Assembly (NCBI RefSeq): GCF_963855985.1
Contig: NC_087106.1
Span: 9,655,001 to 9,719,000, forward strand
Reading direction: 5' to 3'
DNA: 64,000 nucleotides
Source of the DNA: Ostrinia nubilalis
Taxonomy: Eukaryota > Arthropoda > Insecta > Lepidoptera > Crambidae
Positions within the stretch are counted from its first letter, which is position 1; every line of letters starts with the position of its first letter. A model generated the notes under the pieces. That model was given only the letters and a program-made list of their open reading frames with translations. It was not told the DNA's origin and did no database searches. Shown here one piece after another: positions 1 to 10,488 of the stretch. The position numbers and the translations under genes were made by a program.

Positions 1-106
1 TCTAAGAGAGTTGTTCCGTTTGCGATTGAGACCATGCTGTGGAGTACCGGTTAGGCCGAGTGCCCGCCGCAGACGGCGCAGGCGCACGTCACGTGTGACC
101 GCGCAT
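1..106. other. CpG-rich unique segment (left part)
   Basis: Unusually GC/CpG-rich for this window, with CACGTCACGTGTGACC near 86-101, which contains a CACGTG E-box. Together with 634-705 it forms one CpG-rich block once the hAT element between them is removed. It could be a promoter or first-exon region, but no reading frame or core promoter can be fixed. Confidence 0.35.
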
Positions 107-641
107 CAGCGTTGCCAGACGTCCCGATTTTGGCGGGACGTCCCGATTTTTTAATCAAATTTAAATGTCCCGCGCGGGCAGGCTCGGTCCCGCTTTTCGG
201 AGAGAGACACTCACTTCACCAGAGCCCCGATTACGGTAATTTTTAACGTCTGTATTGGAGACGTTAAAATTACCGTAATCGGGGCACTGACTATTGTTTG
301 AAACGCCATAATATTATTCTAAAGAATAAAACTTTTTTAATTTCGATTTTTGTTTTTTTTTTTTTGTTTTTTTATTCTAAAGACGAATTTAACGATAAGA
401 GTAAATCTGATTTAAAATATTATTTTTTTGTTAAAATACATTTTCTATGGCTACTTTTACTATCTATTGTCACGTAAACGTAATTTTAAGTCGAATAAAA
501 AGATAAATATTTGAAAACCTTTGATTAATATACGTTTTTTTACTATGTCCCGCTTCTGACGGAAGAATCCCGCTATTTTCACTCAAAAAGTACCAAAGTC
601 CCGACTTGGCGAAAAAAAAAACTGGCAACGCTGCCGCGCAT
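99..641. mobile_element. hAT-type non-autonomous DNA transposon (107-633)
   Basis: Terminal inverted repeats CAGCGTTGCCAG (from 107) and CTGGCAACGCTG (to 633) are flanked by a perfect 8-bp target-site duplication, CCGCGCAT, at 99-106 and 634-641. An 8-bp TSD and a CAG...GTTGCC terminus are typical of the hAT superfamily. The element is 527 bp with no transposase. It carries several TCCCG-containing subterminal motifs near both ends, a usual arrangement for hAT transposase binding. A strong hairpin (224-285) lies inside. It inserted into CpG-rich DNA, and the perfect TSD suggests a recent event. Confidence 0.88.
224..285. repeat. Near-perfect hairpin inside the hAT element
   Basis: Two arms of about 26 bp, GCCCCGATTACGGTAA... 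and its complement ending in TTACCGTAATCGGGGC, are separated by a loop of about 9 nt. The only arm mismatch is a T5/A4 run-length difference. It may be a tiny solo palindromic element or a structural part of the host transposon. No TSD around it could be seen. Confidence 0.75.
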
Positions 642-715
642 GCACCAGCCGAGCCCGCATGAATCACAGCGCGTTGACCCGTCGCGCGCGCCGGACGCGT
701 TCGATATACAAGTAT
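634..715. other. CpG-rich unique segment (right part)
   Basis: This continues the CpG-rich block of 1-106 after the hAT insertion. It includes the CpG-dense GTCGCGCGCGCCGGACGCG at about 680-698. No gene is recognised. Confidence 0.3.
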
Positions 716-1072
716 GTTACAGTCAAAACCACTTTTGACTGCAAAAACCAAAAGTGGTTTTAACAGAGGCCCTGATACAATATCAGGTTTTGACCAAGGG
801 CGTTACTTTTGACTACAAAAAAACAGTCAAAATTCATACAAAATTACCAGGAAATCATTAAAAATGGGTTAAAAATTATTTTTGAGATTTCTTAGTAATT
901 TTTAATAATCGTAACTTTATTATGATTTTGACTGCTTGGTAAATTTTTAAACCAGGCGAAACCACTTGGCTGATTTTTTGCAGTCAAAAGTGGTTTTGAC
1001 TAAAGCCGACCAATGCCCTTGGTCAATATCACTTTTGACTGATTTTTCCTACTTATGAGTTTTGACTGTAAC
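716..1072. mobile_element. MITE with repeated TTTTGACT motifs
   Basis: The terminal inverted repeats are GTTACAGTCAAAAC and GTTTTGACTGTAAC. Both flanks are packed with CTTTTGACT/AGTCAAAAG motifs in either orientation, and there is internal complementarity around AACCACTTTTGACTGC and GCAGTCAAAAGTGG. There is no open reading frame. A clear TSD could not be chosen, because the flanks ATG/CAT are themselves complementary. The superfamily is therefore left open. Confidence 0.75.
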
Positions 1073-1493
1073 ATGTACAACCCGCACCACTATAATAATC
1101 ACGTACGATAACTTTTACAACCGGTTTTACGCACAAAACTGAATTATGATTAGAAGTGATTGTTAACAGTTACTCTACTCACGTTGGTTACAACGGTAAT
1201 TCATCTAGCGATTGTAGAGTACGAGCTACGAAACGGATATATGCGTAGGTTTTCGTGAGGCAATCGGTTCAACATGTCATAATAAGCTAATGAGCGGTGA
1301 TTAATGAATAGTGGCGACCTGCATTGTGGCCGGTGCGGCACACAGCTTTCTCTTTTACTTGTGGTTTTAAGAGAACAAAAGAAACATTGGGTATTTAAAT
1401 TGCTTCTTTGGAAATGACAAATGACGCATTAGTACATTTTATTTGTCATTCTTTTTCATCACCACTACAGTACATCACTTATGAATCAAACTT

Positions 1494-1817
1494 TTAGGCT
1501 AGGTTGCACCATATACTTTAACTATCTTATAAAAGCAAATAAGGTCTCTGCCTCGCCTCACTCACTCATCACGAAATCTCGGAAGCTACAAGTTCTAGCA
1601 GTCTCAAATTTTGCATGGGGTTTCCTTTTAGAACGTAGGTACTCACTAAGACGGGATTTTACAAAACTCCACCCCTAAGGGGGTAAAACGGGATCCACGC
1701 GTACGAAGTCGCGGGCGGCCGCTAGTTTGTTATAGTTAAACAAACGTCAAAAGTCTGTCAAACTCCATACAAAAACCACCGTTTATGGTTAAAGTAAGGT
1801 GGTGCAACCCAGCCTTA
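1494..1817. mobile_element. PIF/Harbinger-like MITE, split by a Helitron
   Basis: The TIRs GGCTAGGTTGCACCA (from 1497) and TGGTGCAACCCAGCC (to 1814) are flanked by TTA at 1494-1496 and 1815-1817. A TWA target site and GG-starting TIRs fit PIF/Harbinger. The core near 1735-1785 (AAACGTCAAAAGTCTGTCA...) matches a second copy at 15334-15464. The MITE is about 117 bp once the 201-bp Helitron at 1525-1725 is removed. Confidence 0.82.
1525..1725 (+). mobile_element. Small Helitron-like element, copy A
   Basis: It starts with TC, ends in CTAG preceded by a GC-rich hairpin region (GTCGCGGGCGGCCG), and sits between a host A (1524) and T (1726). These are the hallmarks of Helitron insertion without a TSD. 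The body (CATCACGAAATCTCGGAAGC..., TTAGAACGTAGG, ACGGGATTTT) is shared with the minus-strand copy at 3328-3506. It interrupts the Harbinger MITE at 1497-1814, so it is the younger insertion. It has no coding capacity. Confidence 0.82.
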
Positions 1818-3327
1818 ATAAGTTGACAGTCCTTTTCTTCAAGTTAATAAACACACTAACAAACAATGCACTCTCCAACTACATAATTAACAGATTCTTG
1901 GGATGTAAGTGTTTGATGTTCTTAACAGCCACTAAGGCGCGGACATTCGGCAGTAAACTTACATTGTTTCTTTTATAACCAATGTCGAGTGTACATTACC
2001 CGTTAAGAATCATCTGAGTTCCTTTTGCCATCATCTGAGTTCTCTGTAACTCTTGTTACGTCTCACAGACGCTGAGCAGGGATGTAGTGATGTGAGGACA
2101 CCAAGTTTTGTATCGATATCGAGTACGACTCTTATAACTGCCCGTGCAGTTTTAACTGACATAAAAACAGTATCTCAACTTTAAGTCGTTTTGTAGCGCT
2201 AATACAAATTAATTCAAGATTTTCTAACTTTACTATCAAGAAGCCTGTTTACGTAAAGTCATCAATCAATCAATGAAGTTGTTGTATGTGTCATCAGTAA
2301 TAAAATTCAATTCCATTTTAAAACTCTGCTATGCCAGAAAATGCTGTCAATTTGCAAGCCAGAAATGCGAACCTTACAATAGCAATACATGTTTATGTAG
2401 AGTGTAGTTACCATGAATATTTTCTTTCTTTAAAAAAAAATCAAATAATTTATTGTGCATAAATTTCAAACAAATTTTTCAAACAAATTACTTTTCTGCT
2501 CAACACGAAGGTAAACTGGTCGAGAATGCTTTAGTTAGTGCATTAAGTTCGCCTTATGTTCAATTTTTTTTGGAATTAAAGTTATAAATAAATAAATAAT
2601 TTTAAGATGTTCCTACTGCTAAGTAAGTTCTACAAAGTTGTGTAATGACTGGAGTTCGATCAAACGGTTCAGGAGAGTAGGTCAGGTGAGATACATAGGC
2701 CCATCACTAGCCCGAGGAAGTTTTTTACGATACAACTTCAGACCAGCCACCGGTGGAACTATTTTAAAACGACTTTTATATCACTATTAAAACTTTCCGG
2801 CGAAGTGTAATAGATGGTTGCGGGGTACCGTAGCATTTTATTGTATTCTTCAAAAGTTATTACCGCTGAAAAATTTGAGGCTGTGCTTCATCTTTAGCAA
2901 TTTCTCTGGGTAGTTTATTTTGTAAAAGTTTAAAATAAAGACAATTTGAATTGCCCCAGAGCTAGGTACGTAGATCTAGAATATTACATAGCTAGATTAT
3001 TAAACGAATGCAAATATTTATTGAAGCAAAAAGGATTTATTTGTTTAATCATTTCAGATTACAATTTTATTTTAATCTACAAATACGCGTGTTGAAACGG
3101 TTACTTGTATTATTTACGCTATTGATTAAATAATGGTTTAATATAAATTTATTGTAAGCGTAACCAGGTCAAATTGCAATAATAATTTGAACGCAGTCTA
3201 TTGTTTTGTTTAACTGAAAACACAAAGGTAACATTCGTCTGCATTGCAAATTATCCGTTTTGTTATTCTAAATCAAAGGCAGGGATTACCAACCTATTAT
3301 AAGTATAGGATCGCATAGTATAGTTTA
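1818..3327. other. AT-rich stretch, no gene seen
   Basis: Plain AT-rich DNA with a short AAAT microsatellite near 2588-2599. No open frame above noise and no element boundaries were seen. It lies between two inverted copies of the same Helitron family. Confidence 0.6.
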
Positions 3328-3506
3328 CTAGCGGCCGCTTGCGACTTTGTACGCGTGGACACTGCTTTACCCCTTTAGGGGTTGAATTTTGGAAAATCCC
3401 GCCTTAGTGAGCACCTACGTTCTAAAAGGAACCCCTCCTAGCACTTGTAGTTGCTGAGATTTCGTGATGAGTGAGGCAGTCTTTAAGACCTTTTGCTTTT
3501 ATAGTG
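3328..3506 (-). mobile_element. Small Helitron-like element, copy B (inverted)
   Basis: Read on the minus strand it repeats copy A: TATAAAAGCAAAAGG at the start, then the CATCACGAAATCTC, TTAGAACGTAGG and ACGCGTAC...GCGGCCGCTAG blocks. It ends in CTAG at 3328-3331 with a GC hairpin just before. The 5' end is diverged (CACTATAAAAG rather than TCTTATAAAAG), so that border is approximate. Several substitutions and small indels separate it from copy A. Confidence 0.75.
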
Positions 3507-3736
3507 TTTGAGGTCCACCTTCGTAAAGGGTTGACAAGCACTGCAGTGGTCCCTTCTCACCTTTCAATCACGTCTTATCGCGTTCAAGTGAAATAAACTG
3601 AGTTTATTCTAGTCAGTGACACGACTGCACACTCACCGGCAAACGAGTCGGATGCCATTCCCGACCCACGTGACCTCTGCAATATTATGGCCGCGGGATG
3701 ACCGTCGGAGAATGGAGGACGGACTTCAGACAGAAA

Positions 3737-4200
3737 TAACGTTATAAAGGTGAATAGATATAGGTATTTCGCAAAATAAAACAGAAATAGAAGTATTTTT
3801 ACTTCTAGATTTACTTTTAGCTTCTAGCTTTAAAAATGATGCCAGACCAGAATCTATACTTACTAATATAAATGCGAAAGTAACTCTGTCTGTCTGTCTC
3901 TCTTTCACGCCTAAACCACTGAACCGATTTTGATGAAATTTGGCATAGAGATAGTTTGAGTCCCGGGAAAGGACATAGGATAGTTTTTATCCCGGTTTTT
4001 GAAACAGGGACGCGCGCGATAAAGTCTTTCTGCGTCAGACAAAATTCCACGCGGGCGAAGCCGCGGGCGGAAAGCTAGTAACGTTATAAAGGTGAATAGA
4101 TAGAGATATTTCGCAAAATAAAACAGAAATAGGTAAGTAGGTATTTTTACTTCTAGCTTTATTATTATCTTCTAGCTTTAAAAATGATGCCAGACTGGAA
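3737..4200. repeat. Tandem duplication of about 115 bp, split by a Helitron
   Basis: A unit beginning TAACGTTATAAAGGTGAATA and ending GATGCCAGAC(C/T) occurs at about 3737-3852 and again at 4079-4200. They are near-identical apart from short indels. The Helitron at 3853-4078 lies exactly at the border between the two units. Confidence 0.85.
3853..4078 (+). mobile_element. Helitron-like element of the ACTGAACCGATTTT family, copy 1
   Basis: It starts TCTATACTTACTAATA and ends CTAG (4075-4078), and sits between host A and T. Just before the end lies the hairpin CGCGGGCGAAGCCGCG. The body carries the conserved blocks AACCACTGAACCGATTTT, GAGTCCCGGGAAAGGACA and ATCCCGGTTTTTGAAACAGG. A second copy is at 59107-59328. 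A GTCT microsatellite lies inside near 3886-3901. It is non-coding and non-autonomous. Confidence 0.85.
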
Positions 4201-6890
4201 TGCAGAATAAGTGACAAATGCCTAGAATGCAAGGAAGAATTTAAGGTAACCCCCAGCCAGGATACTTAAATTACATATTTATTGACAAAATTAAAAGAAA
4301 CGAAATCATTATGAATCTGTAGAACTTGTTGAAAAACCATAACTTTTGTAACTTTGTATGTGAAGTAATCCGAACCTACTAATCCGATTACTAAACTTCT
4401 TTCACCATTTGAAAGGTGTACATAAGATAAAATATGTCTATCTTATGCATATAATATTATGTAATTCTTCAATACGATTCGCTAGTATTGTATGTACAAG
4501 TGGAAAAACACCATGGAGTACACAAGATTCCTATCTTATGGATAATATCAAAATGCGCGAAGCAGGGGCAACTCGCTTGTTATTGCAATAAGTGGAAAAA
4601 CACCTAGTTTAGCCGTCCCCATGTTTGTATGTAACCAGTAAACACTAAATGTACACCACCCACCAATTTTCAATCAATAAGCTGGCAATCGAGGTCTTTA
4701 ATAATTTCACTCATCCCATGTAATTTACCATAATGACCCGCATTTTACATGTTGAAATGGAAAGGCTGAACGACAGTATATGCAAATGGAATTATGGAAC
4801 CCATGTAACGTAATCACGTTTTCAAATATCAATATTCATAAAAGTTTAAGGATTCCAGTATGTTGATACGGACGACAGCTTAACAAGCTAAATACAGTGG
4901 CGTCTTATCTCGTTGAAATACAGGCTATTTTGCTATAAAAATGTATAGTCTAATGTGCTGTCAACTGTACCATGTGTGTGTATGCTTACCAGAATGATAT
5001 AAAACGGTTTTATAGTTTATTGGAACTTTTTACCGTCGGAATACAAATTTTATTAAACGCTGTCACTACACAGCATCAAGTCTGGCTGCTTTTGGTAATA
5101 AATGTACTGAAATGTACAAAAAAATGAATTATTCAATGTCTCATCATAATAGTTGTTTACGTTAGAGATAAAAAGATAGTGGTGGATCAGTCAAGTAACA
5201 CGAACTATGGTGAAGTTTTAACACGTTGGACGCCACGCGGCTCAATATCACATTGAATAACTTCAGTTCTTTGAATATTAAGCCTTTACAGTGTAAATAA
5301 CTATTTAGTAAGAGCTGTTAGATTATCCAAACTTACGTATTTATTAAACCAGTTCCAATTCCCAAACCAGTTCAAAATTTATTTGTAATCACGTTCAGTA
5401 CCTGTAACAAAGAAACAAAACAATTAGTTAAATACACAATCAAAAGAATAATCACTAATTGTGTTCATTTTTAAAATGTTTAAACAATGTAGGTTGAAAT
5501 ATGTGGGCGCGTTACGATCGTAAAAGTTTTAATACTAAACGATAAAATCACCGAGATGTGTATGCACACCACTTATGAACGTTAAATATTATTTTTAGCA
5601 GTGGAATGAATCACATTAACGGAATAATACCTTATTTTGAAATACACAAAGATATCAATTCAAAATAGACTTATCACTAACAGTGAAAGCGAGTGTGTTG
5701 AATAGAGAAATGAGAAAAAAGTGAGTCTTTATATTACATCGTACGTGGATGAACTCTTATCTACATTTTGACTCGAGTAGAGATAATAATACTACTTTCT
5801 TGTAGGAAGAACACAAAGTTCCACAAATTACAATAATGTTGCAATTGAATGGAGAGCCATTAAACGGGATGCAGTCATGATTCAGTCCCGGAGTCATATG
5901 CCAAAACCACCTGCTCCGGTAATAGTGGCATTAAACAGTAAGTATTTAATATGGTGTGCTCAAATCTATGTGTGCACTCGTACTTGTACCATCAGGCTGT
6001 CGGCGAGCTCGAATAAGAATAAGAAAGTCTTTCTTTATTCAGCACAATGTGGCGGATAAAGCAAGAGTAGACATGATTATTGATTATCTTAAAAATAAAA
6101 ATATTATGCCGAACAGGCTCAGCAAAAATCGCGACATGGGATGGTCATGTCGAGAAGCTAGTTTTCAGTGGGAAACTTGGTGTGTAGAGTCCTTACTAAT
6201 TCCAGTGTCAATCACCGAAACACTTTTGACAGAATGTTACTTGTCATATCACTGCCACTGACCGCGTCTGCTTCGTTGCGTAGAGTGCCCTAAGGCCTAC
6301 CTACTAATAGGCCACGGTAATACTATTATCGTGCTAAGGCTGTGGTCTCCTATAAACGTCATAGGCTGCATCACAATGCTTACTATAAAAAATGCTTACG
6401 TCAACGTAACGTCGGCATGCAGACACCGTAAGCGATGTTCAGACGTCGATAGGAACGTTTGACGCCGACGTCCGACGCCGCGTATAGCGTTTAATAGGAG
6501 AAGCCTTAGTCCAACTCGCATCGATCTTAACAATACTTGTGTAATGAACCCGGTGTGATAGCCGCCAAGTTATTGAATCAGCGGCCGCAGCCGAGGATAT
6601 TCTATTCAGCCGCGATTCAGTCGCAAGGAAATGGGATACGTACGAATGGTGCTGTGGAATAAGGATCAGGCGACAAGCGGGAGCGATTCATTGGTTGAAT
6701 TATTCTCTCGCTGGTGGATAGAGAGATATTGTGTGATGCAAACCAGAATAAAGTGACAATGACAATTAAAGCCGCGTTTTCATAAGGGACATGTGAGTTC
6801 GAAAAGGCACAATATCGATCGGTCGGGCGGCATTCATCTAGAAGCGGAGTTTTTTTTTGGCAATTTGGTTATGATCATTGGTTCTCAATT
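4201..6890. other. AT-rich stretch with no recognised gene
   Basis: Only short open frames are present. One at 5956-6261 (+, 101 codons) has no recognisable domain. At about 5382-5428 the minus strand reads as a good splice acceptor (TTTGTTTCTTTGTTACAG then GTACTG), but all three frames after it stop within about ten codons. A short direct repeat AAGTGGAAAAACACC occurs near 4498 and 4591. Confidence 0.5.
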
Positions 6891-7158
6891 TAAAAATGAG
6901 ATGGGGCTATAAAAACCCACAGGGCTTCATAGTCACCGCCATGCAAGGAGACCTTCTCAATAAAATAAACTGTTTTGTAACCCTCTTGTCGCTCATAACT
7001 AGGGTATCAGCAAGCGAGGTGTCAGCAAGCGTTGACAACTTTATCTCTGCCCACTGTGCGGCGGCGCAACTCGTCCGAGCCATGCGAATTGTTGGTTGAA
7101 TTTCATACCTTTTCTTGGTCATGTTACAATTAAAAATGCTAAACATAATAACGTAGTA

Positions 7159-7542
7159 ATGACAACATTCGTTCGTTCGTTTCAGCCAAAAGACGTCCAC
7201 TGCTGGACAAAGGCCTCCCCCAAAGATTTCCACAAAGACCGTTCCTGCGCTGCTCACTTCCAGGCGCCTCCCGCGACCTTCACCAGATCGTCGGTCCACC
7301 TAGTGGGAGGCCTGCCCACGCTACGTCTTTCGGCTCGTGGTCGCCACTCAAAAACTTTCCTGCCCCAGCGGCCGTCAGCTCTACGAGCTATGTGCCCTGC
7401 CCACTGCCACTTGATTTTAGAGATTCTGCGGGCTATGTCAGTCACTCTGGTTCTCCTACGGATCTCCTCATTTCTGATTCGATCACGCAGGGAAACGCTG
7501 AGCATAGCACGCTCCATCGCCCTTTGGGTGACATGACAACAT
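7159..7542 (-). mobile_element. 5'-truncated RTE-type LINE end (7169-7532)
   Basis: The plus strand opens with a CGTTCGTTCG tail (GAAC repeats on the sense strand). The rest encodes, on the minus strand, the C-terminal part of an RTE-type ORF. A perfect 10-bp TSD, ATGACAACAT, lies at 7159-7168 and 7533-7542. It inserted into the first unit of the tandem repeat and is closely related to the 3' part of the element at 31952-33512. Confidence 0.9.
7190..7532 (-). pseudogene. RTE retrotransposon ORF, C-terminal fragment
   Basis: The minus strand reads TQRAMERAMLSVSLRDRIRN, then RRRTRVTDIARRI, KWQWAGHIARR, GRWGRKV, RRSVGRPPTRWTDDL. This is the conserved C-terminal region after the reverse transcriptase in insect RTE-type LINEs. 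The frame is broken near 7254 by a TGA where the copy at 33.4 kb has a CAA codon (...AGGAWK then stop). Everything N-terminal, including endonuclease and RT, is missing through 5' truncation. Confidence 0.88.
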
Positions 7543-8239
7543 GGGGCTTCGTATTCACCGCTTTTCATCCTCTTCTTTTGATAGCAAATATACGGTTTGT
7601 AAGAAGACAATTTGTAACCCGCTTGTCGCTTATAACTAGGGTATCAGCAAGCGAGGTGTCAGCAAGCGTTGACAACTTTATCTCTGCCCACTGTGCGGCG
7701 GCGCAACTCGTCCGAGCACCGAACCCATTGTGGACCGCGTCGCTGCCATGCGAATTGTTGGTTCAATTTCATACCTTTTCTTGGTCATATTGTTACAGTT
7801 ACATCTCTTAATATAATGGAAGTAGACATGACAATCCATGGGGCTTCGTAGTCGCCGCTCTTTTCTTCCTCTTCTTTTAATACGGTTTTTAAGAAGCCAG
7901 TTTTGTAACCCGCTTTTCGCTTATAACTAGGGTATCAGCAAGCGAGGTGTCAGCAAGCGTTGACAACTTTATCTCTGCCCACTGTGCGGCGGCGCAACTC
8001 GTCCGAGCACCGAACCCATTGTGGACCGCGTTGCTTCCACGCGAATTGTTGGTTCAATTTCATACATTTACCTTGGTCATGTTTACACTTACAGTTGGGC
8101 AGGTTAATATTATTAAGTTGACTGATTGAATTAAGTATAAAAATTCATCTATGAATAACCTTTGAAAATTCTAAAGAATGACAAGATGAGCGAATCCAAG
8201 ATTAAGGAGTAAGTAATTAAGGTTTGTTAAATTATTTAC

Positions 8240-8280
8240 GAACTTTACCGAGCGCTATACTCGTAGGTTCGGTAAAGTTC
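8240..8280. repeat. Perfect 12-bp stem hairpin
   Basis: GAACTTTACCGA (8240-8251) and TCGGTAAAGTTC (8269-8280) form a perfect stem with a 17-nt loop, just outside the foldback element. Function unknown. It is not a terminator in the bacterial sense. Confidence 0.7.
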
Positions 8281-8302
8281 TTGGCACTGTAGATAAGGTA
8301 GG

Positions 8303-9205
8303 TATACAGTGTGTCCGGGCATGTAGTGATCAAACTTTAAGGGCGTAATCTATGGACAATTTTATCGGTGAAAATACTTTTAATTTGGGACTTGACCCAT
8401 TTCTCGCATATTTACAAGGATTTAAGTTTTTAATTTTAAGTTTTCACCTCTTCCTTCAAAAACAAGTGATAGCGTGGGTAGTTTAACATTAATAAGCAAA
8501 AATTTTATATCATGCGATAGCCAATAAAATTATCTATTAGTAGAAGTAGAAAACAGATACAAGTTTCATACATTTTAAGGGTGTAAGAATGGATTTAATT
8601 AGAAATAAACATGATTTTTTCACATCTTTTTCAGTTTCGGTTTCCATAGCGCACGCGACATGCGAAAATGCACTGCCTGAAAGAATCACACAACCTATTA
8701 CGATTACTATGGAAACCGCTGGGAATGGGTATCTCTGTTCAACAATTACGTCGAAACTAATAGACGTAGACTAATAAATTTACATTCGTTTTGTAGAATG
8801 GCTCAAATACTAATATTACAATGCAAATAAAACATACCTTAACGACCTGGTTTTTCTTGTGTTGGGAAATAACTGAAAAAGATGTTAAAAAAATCATGTT
8901 TATTTCTAATTAAATCCATTCTTACTCCCTTAAAATGTATGAAACTTGTGTCTGTTTTCTACTTCTACTAGTAGATAATTTTATTGGCTATCGCATGATA
9001 TAAAATATTTGCTAATTAATGTTAAGTTACCCACACTGTCACTTGTTTTTGAAGGAAGAGGTGAAAACTTAAAATTAAAAGCTTAAATCCTTGTAAATAT
9101 GCGAGAAATGGGTCACGCCCCAAATTTAAAGTATTTTCACCGATAAAATTGTCCATAGATTACGCCCTTAAAGTTTGATCACTACATGCCCGGACACACT
9201 GTATA
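8303..9205. mobile_element. Foldback DNA transposon with very long inverted repeats
   Basis: TACAGTGTGTCCGGGCATG at 8305 is mirrored by CATGCCCGGACACACTGTA ending at 9203, flanked by TA on both sides (8303-8304, 9204-9205). The two arms, about 8305-8641 and 8866-9203, are near-perfect complements over some 335 bp with only scattered mismatches. A TA target site and CAGTGTGTCC-type ends suggest the Tc1/mariner group. The roughly 220-bp centre has its own small inverted repeat (GGTTTCCATAG / CTATGGAAACC). No transposase is present. Confidence 0.88.
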
Positions 9206-9905
9206 GGTAAATACGTCTCTTATAGGCAATTAAAAACATAATAAAATTATCTTCTTCAAGTATCACAATCAGATTTTTAGTAATTTTTTGCACGCCGAGA
9301 GTTCGAGTTCCGTGCTTCTCGTCGACTTCGTAACCTGAAGTCAACAAGTTGATATACATACTTCTATATTGCCCAAATCAAATGACCCGTAGGACATTAT
9401 TCGAAATATCCCGTTTGCCCCTATATTAGAGTTATTTTGTGCCGGGACCGGAGTCGCGGATTCCGCGCGGGTCGTCCGGCGTCCTACGAAATCATCACAT
9501 AGCTTTGGAAATATGTCAGATATCGTTACGGAATTCCATTCAATATACTGGTTGTATGTACTTTCTATGACTTACATAAGGGGAGCCCTTAATCAATAAG
9601 TCCAATATAAAAATAAAGTCCAATGGGCTAGGTACTTAAATGTGTAATTATCTGAACGTATTTTATTTTTTATTTACAACAATCACTCAACTATTAAAAA
9701 TTAAGACAGCAAGAATAATGTAGTTAGTTAATTTTAACCAATAAAACTGAAAGTTGATTAATTGGAGTTATTATTTTTCAGTTTACATATTTGGGAAACA
9801 TAATACCTAATTATAACAAATCAGAAAATATTTTATTAGTAATATTTTGATTGAATAAATATCGTGTTAAAAAATGCTTACAAACAATAACGTATTTTTT
9901 ACAAC
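9206..9905. other. No gene seen
   Basis: AT-rich sequence with one short GC-rich patch near 9440-9485. GAGTTCGAGTTCC at about 9299-9311 resembles a Pol III B box, but no A box lies at the proper distance, so no tRNA or SINE is called. Confidence 0.5.
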
Positions 9906-9995
9906 AAACGGACTCAGGACCGAGCCGCCTGGAGACGCATGATACGGAGGGCCGACCCCAAACAAAATGGGAATGGGCCAGGCAAAGAAGAAGAA
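9906..9995 (+). mobile_element. LINE 3'-end fragment with GAA tail
   Basis: The plus strand reads TQDRAAWRRMIRRADPK and then NGNGPGKEEE, followed by GAAGAAGAAAC. The pattern of charged DR..WR....RADP residues running into a GAA/AAG repeat tail is typical of the extreme C-terminus and 3' end of insect LINEs. It is strongly 5' truncated. Only AAACGG could be seen as a possible short TSD, so the borders are approximate. Confidence 0.55.
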
Positions 9996-10150
9996 ACGGT
10001 TGCCCAAAGCCAATCAGTTAACTTATTCGTGACGTTATACTAAACATGTTTTCATGTTAACATGCTACACCCCAGTAAACATCGTTAGCTGTAAATCAGT
10101 CGTCCTTTGCGTGCTGATAACGAGCGGCTGACGGAGGTCTAGCCGGCTCC

Positions 10151-10488
10151 TGCATACGGATGCAGCCACACCACATTAGCTGGCTTATTCGTCATTAGCG
10201 ACTGACTGACGGACACTAAATCGGTACACGACGACGCATCTAGCGAAGCAGTTGCACTACAAAACGCCCTTAATCCGGCTATTAAGGCGATTTTACGACT
10301 GATGTTGTGTTATTTGGCTATTCTTATTTGAACATTGATGGAAGTTTAGCTGACTTGCACACGGATGCAGCCACACCACATTAGCTTAGCTGGCTTACTC
10401 GTCATTAGCGACTGACTGACGGACACTAAATCCATCACATCTAGCGAAACAGTTGCACTGCAAAGTCGCTCTTAATCCGGCTATTAAA
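10151..10488. repeat. Direct duplication of about 135 bp, offset about 206 bp
   Basis: A block with CACGGATGCAGCCACACCACATT-like sequence, GTCATTAGCGACTGACTGAC, GGACACTAAATC, CTAGCGAA(G/A)CAGTTGCACT and CTTAATCCGGCTATTAA occurs at about 10151-10289 and 10357-10488. A related, more diverged stretch (GTTAGCTGTAA..., GCTGATAACGAGCGGCTG) occurs just upstream at 10085-10140 and again at 11548-11606. This is a local duplicated family of unknown nature. Confidence 0.75.

Larger units (their letters stand above)
6896..8110. repeat. Three-copy tandem repeat (unit about 263-291 bp)
   Basis: The motif AGGGTATCAGCAAGCGAGG begins at 7001, 7638 and 7929. After removal of the RTE insertion plus one TSD copy (374 bp) the spacings are about 263 and 291 bp. 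Each unit holds an almost unchanged core of about 80 bp (TCAGCAAGCGTTGACAAC, CTGTGCGGCGGCGCAACTCG) and then GAATTGTTGGTT(C/G)AATTTCATAC. Units 2 and 3 also share CACCGAACCCATTGTGGACC, which unit 1 lacks. The core is open in one frame on each strand in all copies, but no protein family is recognised. Confidence 0.85.

Noticed and set aside
5376..5428. Strong minus-strand acceptor before GTACTGAACG
   Set aside because: All three frames after it stop within about ten codons; no donor seen. Kept only as a remark.
7096..7536. 146-codon plus-strand open frame
   Set aside because: Antisense of the minus-strand RTE end.
7669..8129. Similar short open frames (SVDNFISAHCAAAQL...) in each tandem unit
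   Set aside because: They follow from the duplicated DNA core; there are no start, splice or domain signals, and the opposite strand is equally open.
9290..9320. Pol III B-box-like GAGTTCGAGTTCC
   Set aside because: No A box at the right distance and no cloverleaf could be folded; no tRNA or SINE called.
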